A stretch of DNA of 64,000 bases from Methylocystaceae bacterium (GCA_009773555.1 WSXZ01000010.1:4370-68369); one strand, 5' to 3'. Shown: positions 34,424 to 43,679, counted from the stretch's first letter. Numbers and translations: made by a program. The notes: generated by a model from the sequence alone, not told the origin.

Positions 34424-34481
34424 TTAAGCGCCTCACAGCGAACCTCCCTGTGGTAAGGAGGGAGGCTCGCGAGCGGATCTC

Positions 34482-34733
34482 TTATTCGGTAGCCCTGTGA
34501 ACGGCGTCCTTGGCGTTTTTGGCGAGTTCCTTCGCCTTGGTCGCCGCGGCGTCAAGCGCATCGGCAACGGCGTCTTTGGCCTCGCCGAGCGCCGTCTGGC
34601 TCTTCCCCTTCATTTCCTGCAACACGCCTTCGCCTTCCAGTTGGGGAGAGTCGATCACCTTCCCGGCGGCCTGCTTCGCAGACCCTGTCGCTTCATTCAG
34701 GGCGCCTTTAAGTTTATCGCTGGTCGAACTCAT
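34482..34733 (-). CDS. CsbD family stress protein
   Basis: This 83-residue hydrophilic protein starts MSSTSDKLKGALNEATGSAK and continues with LEGEGVLQEMKGKSQTALGE and an alanine/lysine-rich helical tail. CsbD proteins are abundant in general stress responses; their molecular role is unknown. GGAGGAA lies just upstream of the ATG. It stands alone between tRNA-Val and a DUF1643 gene. Confidence 0.9.
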   Translation of the reverse strand: MSSTSDKLKGALNEATGSAKQAAGKVIDSPQLEGEGVLQEMKGKSQTALGEAKDAVADALDAAATKAKELAKNAKDAVHRATE

Positions 34734-34923
34734 GAAAAATTCCTCCTTATGAAGATCGCTACGTGACGATTGCCACGGTCAAGACAAATGAATAACTGCC
34801 GTGCTGCAGATATGTTCCGGTTTCGGCCGGTTTATTAGTTGGGCTTCGGCGCAGTGACGATCGTGAGATCATTCGCTACATTTGAACGCCGACGCCCGAA
34901 CAGAGGGCCGAAAGCACAACTCG

Positions 34924-35436
34924 ATGCCTGACGTCCCCGCCGTAGCGTGCGAGATTGAGAGAGCCGCCGTCATCTCAAAGTGCGGCGCGTATCGTTACAG
35001 TCTCACGCGCAGATGGAGCGACGCGCCGCTTCTGACCTTCGTCATGCTCAATCCGTCGACGGCCGACGCTAAAGAGGATGATCCGACGATCCGCCGCTGC
35101 ATCGGCTTCGCGCGGCGCGAAGGCGCCGGCGGACTCATCGTCGCCAATCTTTATGCGCTGCGCTCGCCCGCGCCCGAGGCGCTCTGGTCGACGCGCGATC
35201 CGATCGGCCCGAAGAATCGGCGCACGCTCGTTGACCTCGCCGCGCAAGCGGTCGCTCAGTCGGCGCCCATCATCTGCGCGTGGGGGGCGCTGGCCCGACA
35301 AGATCAAATCGACGGCGCGCTGCGGATGTTTCACGCCTCGGGCGCGCGTCTCGCCTGCCTTGGCAGGACGCAGCGCGGCGCGCCGCGCCATCCGCTCTAT
35401 GTTCGCGCCGACCAGCCGCTGGAGCGTTTTCCGTAA
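34924..35436 (+). CDS. DUF1643 domain-containing protein
   Basis: The 170-residue protein contains the DUF1643 box PLLTFVMLNPSTADAKEDDPTIRRC (about 37-61), then GGLIVANLYALRSPAP, ICAWGALAR and a C-terminal GAPRHPLYV. The family is widely distributed, often in accessory DNA, without an established activity. The ATG at MPDVPAV was chosen; a TTG start 42 bp earlier would add a hydrophilic extension. Confidence 0.85.
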   Translation: MPDVPAVACEIERAAVISKCGAYRYSLTRRWSDAPLLTFVMLNPSTADAKEDDPTIRRCIGFARREGAGGLIVANLYALRSPAPEALWSTRDPIGPKNRRTLVDLAAQAVAQSAPIICAWGALARQDQIDGALRMFHASGARLACLGRTQRGAPRHPLYVRADQPLERFP

Positions 35437-35472
35437 AACTCCGCGCCGCGCCTGCGCGCTCGGCCTGAGCCC

Positions 35473-35796
35473 TCATGCGCAATGTGAAAGCGCCAAGGCC
35501 GGAAACAGAGTCCATGCCCCCGCGAAGAGAGCCGCAACCGCGAGAATAATGCTGATGTGCGCGACAAAGGGAGAGTCGGAGCGAAAGAGCGGCGAGCGCA
35601 GCCCGACGAGAACGGCGGCGAGAATCAAAAGCGCGACGAAAAACGCAAGCGTCATGGCGGCTTGGAAGAGCGTCGCGCCAGTGACTTGTATGTGTTGCCA
35701 GCCGGCGGCGCAGCCCACGCCCTCGAGCCCATAGAGGGCGCTGAACACGGCGAGCCAGACGAGCATGGCGATGACGATCCGAACGACGTCCTTCAT
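35473..35796 (-). CDS. Small membrane protein of the oxidase operon (CoxP-like)
   Basis: The 107-residue protein has three hydrophobic helices: RIVIAMLVWLAVFSALYGL, ATLFQAAMTLAFFVALLILAAVLVG and AHISIILAVAALFAGAWTLF. Its ATG overlaps the stop of the fused subunit I/III gene (ATGA), so it is the third coupled gene of the oxidase operon. The position corresponds to the small last genes of coxMNOP-type operons. It may be a structural subunit or an assembly factor. Confidence 0.7.
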   Translation of the reverse strand: MKDVVRIVIAMLVWLAVFSALYGLEGVGCAAGWQHIQVTGATLFQAAMTLAFFVALLILAAVLVGLRSPLFRSDSPFVAHISIILAVAALFAGAWTLFPALALSHCA

Positions 35797-38276
35797 GTGA
35801 GATAGCTCGAGAATTGCGTCGCGATGAGGCTGGTTGCGGCGACGAAGGCCGCATAATCGGTCCAGAGGCGCACAATGTTGACGTTCGATGTTCGGGGACA
35901 CGCCGCGCCGCCGCGCAAGGTTTGGTACACGAGCGAGGACGTCATGATCGCCGCGATCGCAGCATGAATGAGCGCATAGGCGATCATCACGAACATCGTC
36001 GCGCCATAGGCGTAATCCGTCAGTTGGCCCGCGCGCGTTAGCGTCATCGCAAGCGCGGCGATCGTCATCCCCGAGCCTGCGAGCGCGACGAAAAGTCCGC
36101 GCCATAGAGACGCGCCGCGAGAAGCGGCGCGCGCCGCGACGTGGAGGCCAAAGGCCGCCGCCGCCGCGCCGATGAGACCGAGGGCCAGTTCGAGAACGGA
36201 GAGCGACAGCCATTGGGGCGGCGGCCAGTTCGGCCCGACCGTCCAAAGAAAGGCATATCCGAAGAAGAGGGAACCGTAGAGAACGGCGTCAGCGAGAAGC
36301 AGAAAGGCCGACCCCCACCAGCCGGGAGAACGATCCGTGTCAATGGCCTGGGGCAGAAGCGTCGCCCGCCCGACATTCTGAAGTCCAGGATAGGCCGCCT
36401 CCCTTTGCGACCAGCCCCAGCGCAGCGACAGGCCGACGACGAACAGCAAGGCGATCGGAACGATCCAATAGGCTCTGATCAGCGCCCCGAGAAAAGCCGC
36501 GCCGGTGGCGGCCGCAAGCGCGATGGGCAGCGTCGAATTGCCCGGGAAAATGACCAGAGCTTCAGGATTTCCGCTCGCCGCGTCGACGGTCAACGTCTCA
36601 CGCAAGCCGCCGCGCGGCGCGCCGAGAAAATATTCGCCGCGGGCGATTTTGTTCGCGAGTTCCGGGTCCCTCGCCAGCGGCTCACGATCGCCGACAATCG
36701 GTATGCTGGCGAAGTTATACGCGGCTGGCGGCGTCGGCATCGCCCATTCCAGCGTCCCGGCGCCCCAGGGATTGCGCGACCCTCGGATCGCGAGAAGCGC
36801 ATGCAGCGCAATGTCGAACACCACCATCGCGACGCCGATCGCCATGACGAAGCTGCTGATCGAAGAAAACAGATTGATTGCGGTCCAGCCGGCGTCCTCG
36901 GGATACCAGGCGATCCGCCGTCGCTGGCCGAGAAGGCCGACCCAATGCATCGCCAGGAAGGCTCCGTTGAATCCGAGAAAGATGAGCCAAAAGGCCATCT
37001 CGCCGATTCGAAAGAAACGCTTGCGGCCGGTGATCTGGGGAAGCCAGTAATACAGCCCTGCAAGCATCGGAAAGACGAATCCGCCAAACAGCACATAATG
37101 CAGATGCGCGGTGACGAAAGCCGTGTCATGCGCCTGCCAGTCGAACGGCACGATCGCCACCATGACCCCGGTCAGGCCGCCAATGACGAAGGTGAGGAAA
37201 AAACCGATGATGTAGAGCATCGGCAGCGTGAGGCGCGGCCGTCCTTTCCAAAGCGTGCCGAGCCAGGCGAAGATCTGAATCCCCGTGGGAACGGCGACAA
37301 GCGTCGAGGCGGCCGAGAAAAACGCTAAGCCCATATGCGGAATGCCTGTCGCGAACATGTGGTGCACCCAGAGTCCGAAGCTCAGGAATGCGAGCGCGAC
37401 GGCGGCCGCCACGACCCATCGATAACCAAGCAGCGCCGTGCGCGCCATCACCGGAAGGACTGTGGAGATGACGCCGGCGGCGGGCAGGAAGATGATGTAG
37501 ACCTCCGGATGGCCGAAGAGCCAAAAGAGGTGCTGCCAGAGCAGGGGGCTCCCGCCAAGCGCGGATTCGAAAAAGGGAAAGCCGAAGGCGCGCTCCAGTT
37601 CGAGCAAAATCGAGCCGAGGATCAACGGCGGAAATCCCATCAGGATCATCAGCGCGGTGACGAGCGCATACCAGGCGAAGATCGGCATGAGGTCGAGCGA
37701 CATGCCCGGCGCACGAAACTTCAGGATCGAGACGCAAATCTCGACGGCCGCGGCGATCGCTGACACTTCGACGAAGGTGACGCCGATGAGCCAGAAGTCG
37801 GCGTTGACGCCGGGCGAATGCGCGCTCGAAGACAGCGGCGGATACATGAACCAGCCGCTGTCTGGCGCAAGGCCGGCCAGCATCGCGAAGACCAGCATCA
37901 ACCCGCCGAACACGTAACACCAGAAGCCAAAGGCCGAGAGGCGCGGATAGGCGAGGTCGCGCGTGCCCAGCAGCTTCGGCAGCAGATACACGGCCGCCCC
38001 CTCGAACAGCGGAATCGCGAAGAGGAACATCATGATCGTTCCATGCATCGTGAAGATCTGATCGTAGATCGCGGGCGCGACGAACGCCGAATGCGGCGTG
38101 GCGAGCTGCGTTCGGATCAACATTGCGAGGACGCCGCCGATCAGAAAGAAGAGCGTCGCGACAAGAAGAAACATTCTGCCGATATCGCTGTGATTGACGG
38201 TCGAAATGACGCCTCTCCAGCCGGGCTCGGAAGACCAGATGCGGCTGAGGGCGCGATGGCGCGCGAGCGCGTTCAT
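35793..38276 (-). CDS. Haem-copper oxidase subunit I fused to subunit III (CoxN-like)
   Basis: The 827-residue protein joins a COX1 domain (about 1-560) to a COX3-like domain (about 590-800). COX1 landmarks are the low-spin haem histidine in TMHGTIMMF, the CuB/His-Tyr cross-link box LFGHPEVYIIFLPAAGVIS, the CuB histidine pair LWVHHMFATG and the haem ligands in FVTAHLHYVLFGG. These are the features of an A-type proton-pumping oxidase that reduces O2 in the inner membrane. The Arg, Asp and His of the high-affinity quinone site of E. coli CyoB appear as hydrophobic residues here. It is coupled to subunit II by ATGA. Confidence 0.92.
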   Translation of the reverse strand: MNALARHRALSRIWSSEPGWRGVISTVNHSDIGRMFLLVATLFFLIGGVLAMLIRTQLATPHSAFVAPAIYDQIFTMHGTIMMFLFAIPLFEGAAVYLLPKLLGTRDLAYPRLSAFGFWCYVFGGLMLVFAMLAGLAPDSGWFMYPPLSSSAHSPGVNADFWLIGVTFVEVSAIAAAVEICVSILKFRAPGMSLDLMPIFAWYALVTALMILMGFPPLILGSILLELERAFGFPFFESALGGSPLLWQHLFWLFGHPEVYIIFLPAAGVISTVLPVMARTALLGYRWVVAAAVALAFLSFGLWVHHMFATGIPHMGLAFFSAASTLVAVPTGIQIFAWLGTLWKGRPRLTLPMLYIIGFFLTFVIGGLTGVMVAIVPFDWQAHDTAFVTAHLHYVLFGGFVFPMLAGLYYWLPQITGRKRFFRIGEMAFWLIFLGFNGAFLAMHWVGLLGQRRRIAWYPEDAGWTAINLFSSISSFVMAIGVAMVVFDIALHALLAIRGSRNPWGAGTLEWAMPTPPAAYNFASIPIVGDREPLARDPELANKIARGEYFLGAPRGGLRETLTVDAASGNPEALVIFPGNSTLPIALAAATGAAFLGALIRAYWIVPIALLFVVGLSLRWGWSQREAAYPGLQNVGRATLLPQAIDTDRSPGWWGSAFLLLADAVLYGSLFFGYAFLWTVGPNWPPPQWLSLSVLELALGLIGAAAAAFGLHVAARAASRGASLWRGLFVALAGSGMTIAALAMTLTRAGQLTDYAYGATMFVMIAYALIHAAIAAIMTSSLVYQTLRGGAACPRTSNVNIVRLWTDYAAFVAATSLIATQFSSYLT

Positions 38277-38884
38277 TCTTTCGCGCGCCCGAGAAAGGCG
38301 TCCCAGCCAGCCGCATCATGCGCGATCACGGTAAAGGCGTCGCCGCTGTATCCGGGGCCGCTGAATTCGGCGCCAACTCCGTGATATTCTCCCGGCGCCG
38401 CGGCTTCGATCCTCAGAACGTTCACCTGCCCCGGAATGGCGTCCAGCTTGCCGGCGAGCCGAGGGGCCCAAAAACTGTGGACCACGTCGAGCGAGGTGAT
38501 CTCGACGTTGACGGGTCGGCCGGCGGGGATGTGCAGAACGCCCTGCGTGCGCCGTCCGGCGGCGTCAGCGTAGCCGAAGCTCCAGGACCACTGACGCGCC
38601 TCTGCGCGCACCGTCACGACCTTTTCGCCGCTTTTGGGAAGAAGCGTTTCCCCCAGAACCAGCCCATAGATCAGCAGCGCGGCCAGGGTGACGAGCGGGA
38701 AGGCGAGGCCGAGGCCATACAGCCAGAAGCGCTCCTGCCGACGCTCGCTCTGATGAGGGGCAGGCGTTCGGCGATAGGCGATCAGCAGCAGGAGCATCAC
38801 CAGCGCGAATATCGCCGCTGACCCCGCCAACATCGTCCACCACAGCGTCGCTATCCGTGCGGCGGCCGGGCCTGCCGGATCCAC
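38273..38884 (-). CDS. Oxidase subunit II lacking the CuA site (CyoA-like), start uncertain
   Basis: The subunit has two membrane helices (ATLWWTMLAGSAAIFALVML and LAFPLVTLAALLIYGLVLG) and a periplasmic cupredoxin domain (QWSWSFGYADAAG, SLDVVHSFWAPRLAGKLDAIPG). The CuA loop, normally with two cysteines, a histidine and a methionine, reads GEYHGVGAEFSGPGYSG, so CuA cannot form. The same SGPG-type loop is found in quinol oxidase subunit II. The GTG start given has GGAGG 10 bp upstream. The frame continues upstream through LVLLTPLAVTGCAGG, a good lipobox, but no standard start codon precedes it in frame. The true N-terminus may lie near 38932 with an unusual start. Confidence 0.85.
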   Translation of the reverse strand: MDPAGPAAARIATLWWTMLAGSAAIFALVMLLLLIAYRRTPAPHQSERRQERFWLYGLGLAFPLVTLAALLIYGLVLGETLLPKSGEKVVTVRAEARQWSWSFGYADAAGRRTQGVLHIPAGRPVNVEITSLDVVHSFWAPRLAGKLDAIPGQVNVLRIEAAAPGEYHGVGAEFSGPGYSGDAFTVIAHDAAGWDAFLGRAKE

Positions 38885-38959
38885 TGCTGATAGACCTCCG
38901 GCGCAACCTGTGACCGCCAGCGGCGTTAAGAGGACGAGACGACGCGCGGAGGAACGCCG

Positions 38960-39472
38960 ATGGCGAACAAACGAAACGGTAAGAAGCGAGGCTTCATTGA
39001 TCCGATCGAACAGCTTCCAGAGTTTTACGACACCGAATCTCGCGTGGCGGTGCTTGGCCATCCGATTCACGCAATGTCCGTCGCCTTTCCGATCGCGCTG
39101 ACATTCACCCTGCTGGGCGCCGATCTCCTGTACTGGTGGACAGGCGACGTCTTCTGGGCCCGCGCCGGCGTGTGGTCCGCGGGCGGAGGTTTCCTGCTCG
39201 GCCTCTTTGCGGGGCTGTCCGGAACCGCGGAACTGTTGCTCGTAAGGGGCATACGCGCCAGGACCGCGGCCTGGTCGCATTTCATTCTTGCCGTATTGCT
39301 GCTCGCGCTTCTCGGCGTGAATTGGGGCTATAGGCTGTACGACTATCAGGCCGTCGTGCTGCCCTACGGACTCCTTTTGTCGATCTTCTGCGTGATCATG
39401 GTGTCGGTGACAGGATGGCATGGCGGCAAGCTCGTCTTCGACTATCGGCTGGGCGCCAAAAAAGGGAGCTGA
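38960..39472 (+). CDS. DUF2231 family membrane protein
   Basis: This 170-residue protein has four predicted helices. It contains the DUF2231 box VLGHPIHAMSVAFPIALTFT, then SAGGGFLLGLFAGLSGTAEL, WSHFILAVLLLALLGVNWGY and a C-terminal GWHGGKLVFDYRLG. The conserved histidines suggest haem or metal binding. It starts within the region opposite the expected signal peptide of oxidase subunit II, so the divergent promoters must be very compact. The role is unknown; a link to the oxidase is a guess from position. Confidence 0.87.
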   Translation: MANKRNGKKRGFIDPIEQLPEFYDTESRVAVLGHPIHAMSVAFPIALTFTLLGADLLYWWTGDVFWARAGVWSAGGGFLLGLFAGLSGTAELLLVRGIRARTAAWSHFILAVLLLALLGVNWGYRLYDYQAVVLPYGLLLSIFCVIMVSVTGWHGGKLVFDYRLGAKKGS

Positions 39473-39954
39473 CCGCCCTGCGGCTGCGAGAGCCAGTGCG
39501 GAAAGCGAAGCTCGCTGAAGTCAGGCTTGTCGAGCACGAGAAACAGGATCGCGAGGATCGGGATAAACGCCGCGACCGGCTGCAGAAAAGGATGCGGCGG
39601 CTGATGAAGACCTTGGGTTTCCCCCATCGATGTGACCGTGTGCCCGACCCAGCCATGGGTGAGGACCAAAGCGCCGACGAAGACGAGCTTTAAGAACATC
39701 CATGGCGTGAACGCGTCGCGCAGAAAGACGAGCGCTGTCCCCGAGGCCACCGCCAGAACCGCGGCAGGCGTCACGCCAAGCGTATAGGCGAAATGCGTAT
39801 AGCGCCGGATTCGCACATAGTCCGACTGGCTGAGCGCCGGGTCGTGGTGCGATAGCACCAGGGGCAGGGCGATGAGGCCTGCGCACCACAGCGCAAGCGT
39901 TAAGACGTGGAACGCCAGGAAATGGGGAACCAGCGGCGTGAGTGGGCCGATCAC
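39442..39954 (-). CDS. CopD-like / DUF2269-type four-helix membrane protein
   Basis: The 170-residue protein has four helices with conserved histidines (HFLAFHVLTLALWCAGLIAL, YTHFAYTLGVTPAAVLAVASG, FLKLVFVGALVLTHGWVGH, FLQPVAAFIPILAILFLVL). The pattern, including WMFLKLVFVGALV, matches small CopD-type proteins that may bind haem or take part in copper handling. It overlaps the DUF2231 gene tail to tail by 31 bp. The closeness to the oxidase operon makes a role in oxidase assembly plausible. Confidence 0.7.
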   Translation of the reverse strand: MIGPLTPLVPHFLAFHVLTLALWCAGLIALPLVLSHHDPALSQSDYVRIRRYTHFAYTLGVTPAAVLAVASGTALVFLRDAFTPWMFLKLVFVGALVLTHGWVGHTVTSMGETQGLHQPPHPFLQPVAAFIPILAILFLVLDKPDFSELRFPHWLSQPQGGQLPFLAPSR

Positions 39955-40261
39955 CGAAAATCCTCGGGTATCGCGCAGTGGTTGGGGGCGCCCATCGCGC
40001 GCGCATCGGCGCCATGCTTACGCAGAATGCACACGTCCATGCGCGCGGAGTCGGCGATCAATGTGCGATGAACCACGGGGCGCCTTCGAAGACTCGAAAA
40101 ATTCAATGCTGTAACGATTGAAGCTGCGCTGTGTTCCCAATCCAGAGCTAATCTTTATTCAAGGCCTTGGGCTAACGGCATGGGGCAGCGCGAATCCTGA
40201 CCGAAACTGTTGCGTTGAAGCTGACGAGGCGCAGTTCGATTGCGCAGCCACGGGCCGGCTC
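39955..40261. other. Intergenic, no gene seen
   Basis: About 300 bp between the CopD-like gene start and the MFS gene stop. It must carry the promoter of the former. No RNA gene, repeat or coding frame can be supported. Confidence 0.5.
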
Positions 40262-41827
40262 TTAAGGCTGCTCCATCAGTTCCTCGGCCGAAAGCTGCGT
40301 GAGCGTCTGGCGGCGCTTCTTGGACGCGTAGCTTGGGTAGGCGAGCCAGATGACTCCCGCCAGCAAGATGAACGTCATCGCGCCGAACAGAAAGGCGTCG
40401 TTGAGCGCCAGGATCGTCGCCTGCTGGCGGATGAGCTGCGCCGCCCGGGCGCGCGCCGCATTCGGCGACATACCCATCGCCTGCATACGCTCCAGGAACG
40501 AGGCGAGCAGGTCGAGCGAGGCGAAGCGGCGTCCGCCGAAATGATCGGCGAGGTCGAGCTGATGGAATGGCGTGCGGCGGAAGACAAGCACGCCGAGCAG
40601 CGTGATGCCCATGGCGCCGAACACCGTGCGCAGCATCGCGAGCTCCTCCGCCGCACGGATCAGTCGTTCGCCGGCGAGTCCGGTCATGGCGAGCGTCGCG
40701 AGCGGCGCAAAGAACATCCCGAGCGAGAATCCGAAGAAGAACATCGGCGTCGTCACATTATCGAAAGAGGCGCTCTTGTCATATTGGCCGAGCCACACAA
40801 AGGTTACGGCGAGACCGATGAAATTGAGGAAGATGATGAGTCGCGCATCGACGTTTCTCGTGATCTCATGCACCACGGCGGCGGCGGCCATCGCCAGAAA
40901 AATCATGGTCAGATAGACCATGCCGGCGAGCGAAGACGTGTAGCCGAGCAGCACCTGCAATTGCACGATGAACACCGAAAGCAGGCCCTGAATGATCAAA
41001 AAGCCGACCAGCGAGCAGAATGTCGCAATCGCGAAATTGCGGTGCAGAAACAGTCGCAGGTCGAGGGCCGGCCGCCGCTCGCCGAACTCCCAGAAGATGA
41101 ACATCGGCAAAGCGAGGAGAGCGACCAGAAGCAGCCACGCGAGCACGGGCGAGGCGAACCAGTCGAAATCATTGCCCATGTTGAGAATGGTCTGCACGCA
41201 GAGCAACACCGTCGCGAGCAGAATGAAACCGATCGTGTCGAAACGCGTCACGCGGCGCTCGAAGCCGCTCCCATAGAACAGCGCAGCAACAATGCCTGCC
41301 ACGGGTAAGGCGACCAGGACATTGGAATAAAACAGCCAGCGCCAGTTGAAATATTCGGCCCAAAAGCCGCCCATGAAGACGCCGATGGTGAAGGGCGCCA
41401 TGCTCATAACGCCCCAAAAGCCGACGCCGAGCGTGCGTTGATCATCTGGATATTGCCCAAGCGTCACGGATTGCGCGAGCGGAAGGGCGACGCCGCCGAT
41501 AAGGCCGAGCAGAAAGCGCATCGGCGCGAAGAACCAGATCGTTTCGCTCGCCGCGCACATCAGGGAAACGGCGGCGTAGGCGACAAGGGCGCCGATCAGC
41601 ACGCGATAGGCGCCAAGTCGTCCCGAGAGCCACCGCGATAACGGAAGGCCGAGTGCGATCCCAACCATATGGTCGGTCGTCGCCCATGTGCCGTAGCTCG
41701 GCGTGACGCCCTCGAGGCTTCCGGCCGCATAGGGCGCGAGCACCGTGTAGCCCGGCACATTCGACAACATGACGACGTTCGCCGCGCCCGCCGCGACGTT
41801 GAGCAGCAGGAATCGCCAGCCTTTCAT
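40262..41827 (-). CDS. MFS drug transporter, DHA2 (14-helix) family
   Basis: This 521-residue protein has about 14 membrane helices, as in EmrB/QacA-type drug/proton antiporters. Features include LGLPLSRWLSGRLGAYRVLI (motif A region), RFLLGLIGGVALPLAQSVTL and a long alternating series such as IQGLLSVFIVQLQVLLGYTS. No membrane fusion protein gene is adjacent, so if it works in a tripartite pump its partner is elsewhere. The ATG before KGWRFLLLN was selected because upstream residues lack helix character. Substrate unknown. Confidence 0.87.
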   Translation of the reverse strand: MKGWRFLLLNVAAGAANVVMLSNVPGYTVLAPYAAGSLEGVTPSYGTWATTDHMVGIALGLPLSRWLSGRLGAYRVLIGALVAYAAVSLMCAASETIWFFAPMRFLLGLIGGVALPLAQSVTLGQYPDDQRTLGVGFWGVMSMAPFTIGVFMGGFWAEYFNWRWLFYSNVLVALPVAGIVAALFYGSGFERRVTRFDTIGFILLATVLLCVQTILNMGNDFDWFASPVLAWLLLVALLALPMFIFWEFGERRPALDLRLFLHRNFAIATFCSLVGFLIIQGLLSVFIVQLQVLLGYTSSLAGMVYLTMIFLAMAAAAVVHEITRNVDARLIIFLNFIGLAVTFVWLGQYDKSASFDNVTTPMFFFGFSLGMFFAPLATLAMTGLAGERLIRAAEELAMLRTVFGAMGITLLGVLVFRRTPFHQLDLADHFGGRRFASLDLLASFLERMQAMGMSPNAARARAAQLIRQQATILALNDAFLFGAMTFILLAGVIWLAYPSYASKKRRQTLTQLSAEELMEQP

Positions 41828-42050
41828 TCGCGCCTGTGTGACCACCGTTACGCTCCAGCCGGGAGCGCGGAGCGCCAAGCCGATCGCAGGTCGCCTGAAG
41901 AGCGCAGGTTCATCCGTTTTCTCATTAGCGCGTGCGAGTCATGGCTCAAAAAGGCGCATTTGTCACGAAGCGCATGTGCGCGAATAACGCCGCAGGCTTG
42001 TCAATGGCCGGCGCCATGCGCCATACCGGCCGCTTGGAAGGGGAAGGCCT

Positions 42051-43262
42051 ATGACGGGGATCTGGTTTCAGGTGGCGCTCATACTCGGCCTCGCGCTCAT
42101 CGCCGCGATGATCGCCGCGAGATTTCGCATCTCGACCGCGTTGACCGAAATCATCGTCGGCATGTGCGCGCGGACGCTGTTCGCCGCGACGGTTGGCGTC
42201 GAAATCTTCAGCGCCCAGGAGCCTTGGGTCAAGACGCTCGCCGGATTGGGCGCAATTGCGCTGACGTTTCTCGCGGGCGCCGAACTCGATCCCGTCGTCT
42301 TCAAGCTGAAGTGGAAGGAGGCTGCGTCGGTCGGCGCTGCGAGCTTCCTCGCGCCCGCCATCGGCTGCTGGGCCGTCGCCTATTATCTGCTGGGGTGGGA
42401 GAGTTCGCCGGCGCTGCTTGCCGGCATCGCGCTCGCCGCCACCTCCGTGGCCGTCGTCTATACGGTGATGATGGAATATGGCTTTAACCGCACCGATTTC
42501 GGCAAGACGATTCTCGCCGCCTGTTTCATCACCGATCTCGGCACGGTCGTGACGCTCGGCCTCGTCTTCGCACCCTTCACCTGGAAGACCGCCGTGTTCG
42601 TCGCAGCGGTCGGCGCGGCGTTTGTCGGATTGCCGCGGGCGACGCCTGTGATCTTTGCGAAGTTCGGCGGACGCCCTTCGGAATTCGAGACGAAATTCCT
42701 GTTCTTCGCGCTGATGGCGCTCGGCGCGCTCGCGACCTGGGCCGGGAGCGAAGGCGTCTTGCCCGCATATCTGATCGGCATGGCGCTCGCAGGCTCCGTC
42801 GGGCGCGACCATGCGCTCATTCGCAAGATTCGGGCGGTGACGATCGGCCTGCTGACGCCCTTCTATTTCATCCGAGCCGGATATTTTGTCTCCGTCCCGA
42901 CCGTTCTCGCCGCGCCGCTTGGCGTCGCCGCCTTTCTTGCCGTCGAGATGGCGACCAAGGTCGTCAGCGTCTATCCCGTGGCGCGCCGATTCGGGTCGCC
43001 GCACAAGGACGCGATGTATACGACGCTGCTGATGGCCTCCGGCCTCACATTCGGCACGATTTCGGCGCTTTTCGGCCTGTCGAACAATATCATCGACGAA
43101 AACCAATATTCGACGCTCGTCGCCGCGATCATCGCGACGGCGATCGTCCCCACGATGATTGCGAACAGTCTTTATTTGCCGCGCCATCGGCTGCCCCGAG
43201 AGGCGGCGCCGCAGGACGTTCGTTCCGCGGAGCCGGCGAAGGAGTCCGTCCTGGAAGGATAA
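42051..43262 (+). CDS. Cation/proton antiporter of the CPA2 (KefB-like) family
   Basis: This 403-residue protein has about 12 helices. It carries the CPA2 features AALGAIALTFLAGAELDP-like LGAIALTFLAGAELDPVVF, the unwound-helix aspartate in CFITDLGTVVTLG, and ALGALATWAGSEGVLPAYLIG. It lacks the RCK/TrkA nucleotide-binding tail of KefB and ends shortly after the last helix. It probably exchanges Na+ or K+ for protons across the inner membrane. The gene is divergent from the MFS gene with a 223-bp spacer and has GGGAAGG before the ATG. Confidence 0.87.
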   Translation: MTGIWFQVALILGLALIAAMIAARFRISTALTEIIVGMCARTLFAATVGVEIFSAQEPWVKTLAGLGAIALTFLAGAELDPVVFKLKWKEAASVGAASFLAPAIGCWAVAYYLLGWESSPALLAGIALAATSVAVVYTVMMEYGFNRTDFGKTILAACFITDLGTVVTLGLVFAPFTWKTAVFVAAVGAAFVGLPRATPVIFAKFGGRPSEFETKFLFFALMALGALATWAGSEGVLPAYLIGMALAGSVGRDHALIRKIRAVTIGLLTPFYFIRAGYFVSVPTVLAAPLGVAAFLAVEMATKVVSVYPVARRFGSPHKDAMYTTLLMASGLTFGTISALFGLSNNIIDENQYSTLVAAIIATAIVPTMIANSLYLPRHRLPREAAPQDVRSAEPAKESVLEG

Positions 43263-43387
43263 ATGCGACTTGATTCCCGGCGGGCGCGATGCAATCAACG
43301 TCCCCATTGTCGCTAGAGGAAGCGCGCCTGGCGAGTGGCGCGCCTGCAGGACGCCTCGAAGCGCGGACAACAGGAAGGACAATCTGA

Positions 43388-43630
43388 ATGCGCATTATTC
43401 TGAGGCTATCGGCTGTGCTGGCTTTTTTTGCGCTCGCGCCGGCTTTCGCTCAAGGCACGCCGGAACAGCGCGAGGCCTGTGAAGGCGACGCGAATCGCGT
43501 CTGCGAGGCGTATATCCCGGACGCCGTCGCCATCGAGCGATGCCTGAGAGCCAATGCGGGATCGATCAGCGCCGCCTGCAAAGCCGAACTCGGCCTCGCG
43601 TCGGCGGGCGGCAAAAAGCGCAAGCGCTAA
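43388..43630 (+). CDS. Small secreted cysteine-rich protein
   Basis: The 80-residue precursor has a signal peptide (1-21, ending APAFAQ). The short mature domain has four regularly spaced cysteines (QREACEGDANRVCEAYIPDA, ERCLRANAGSISAACKAEL) and ends in a basic KKRKR tail. This CxnC pattern recurs in small periplasmic alphaproteobacterial proteins of unknown role; two disulfides are likely. It lies 125 bp after the antiporter gene. Confidence 0.75.
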   Translation: MRIILRLSAVLAFFALAPAFAQGTPEQREACEGDANRVCEAYIPDAVAIERCLRANAGSISAACKAELGLASAGGKKRKR

Positions 43631-43679
43631 CAACGCGCGGCGAACGTCGCCGCGCCCTCAATCCGCGCCTTACACAGCA

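Noticed and set aside
42051-43382. A 478-codon minus-strand frame (41946-43382) antisense to the antiporter
   Set aside because: Low-complexity Arg/Asp/Gly composition with no start signal; the plus-strand gene has clear membrane helices.
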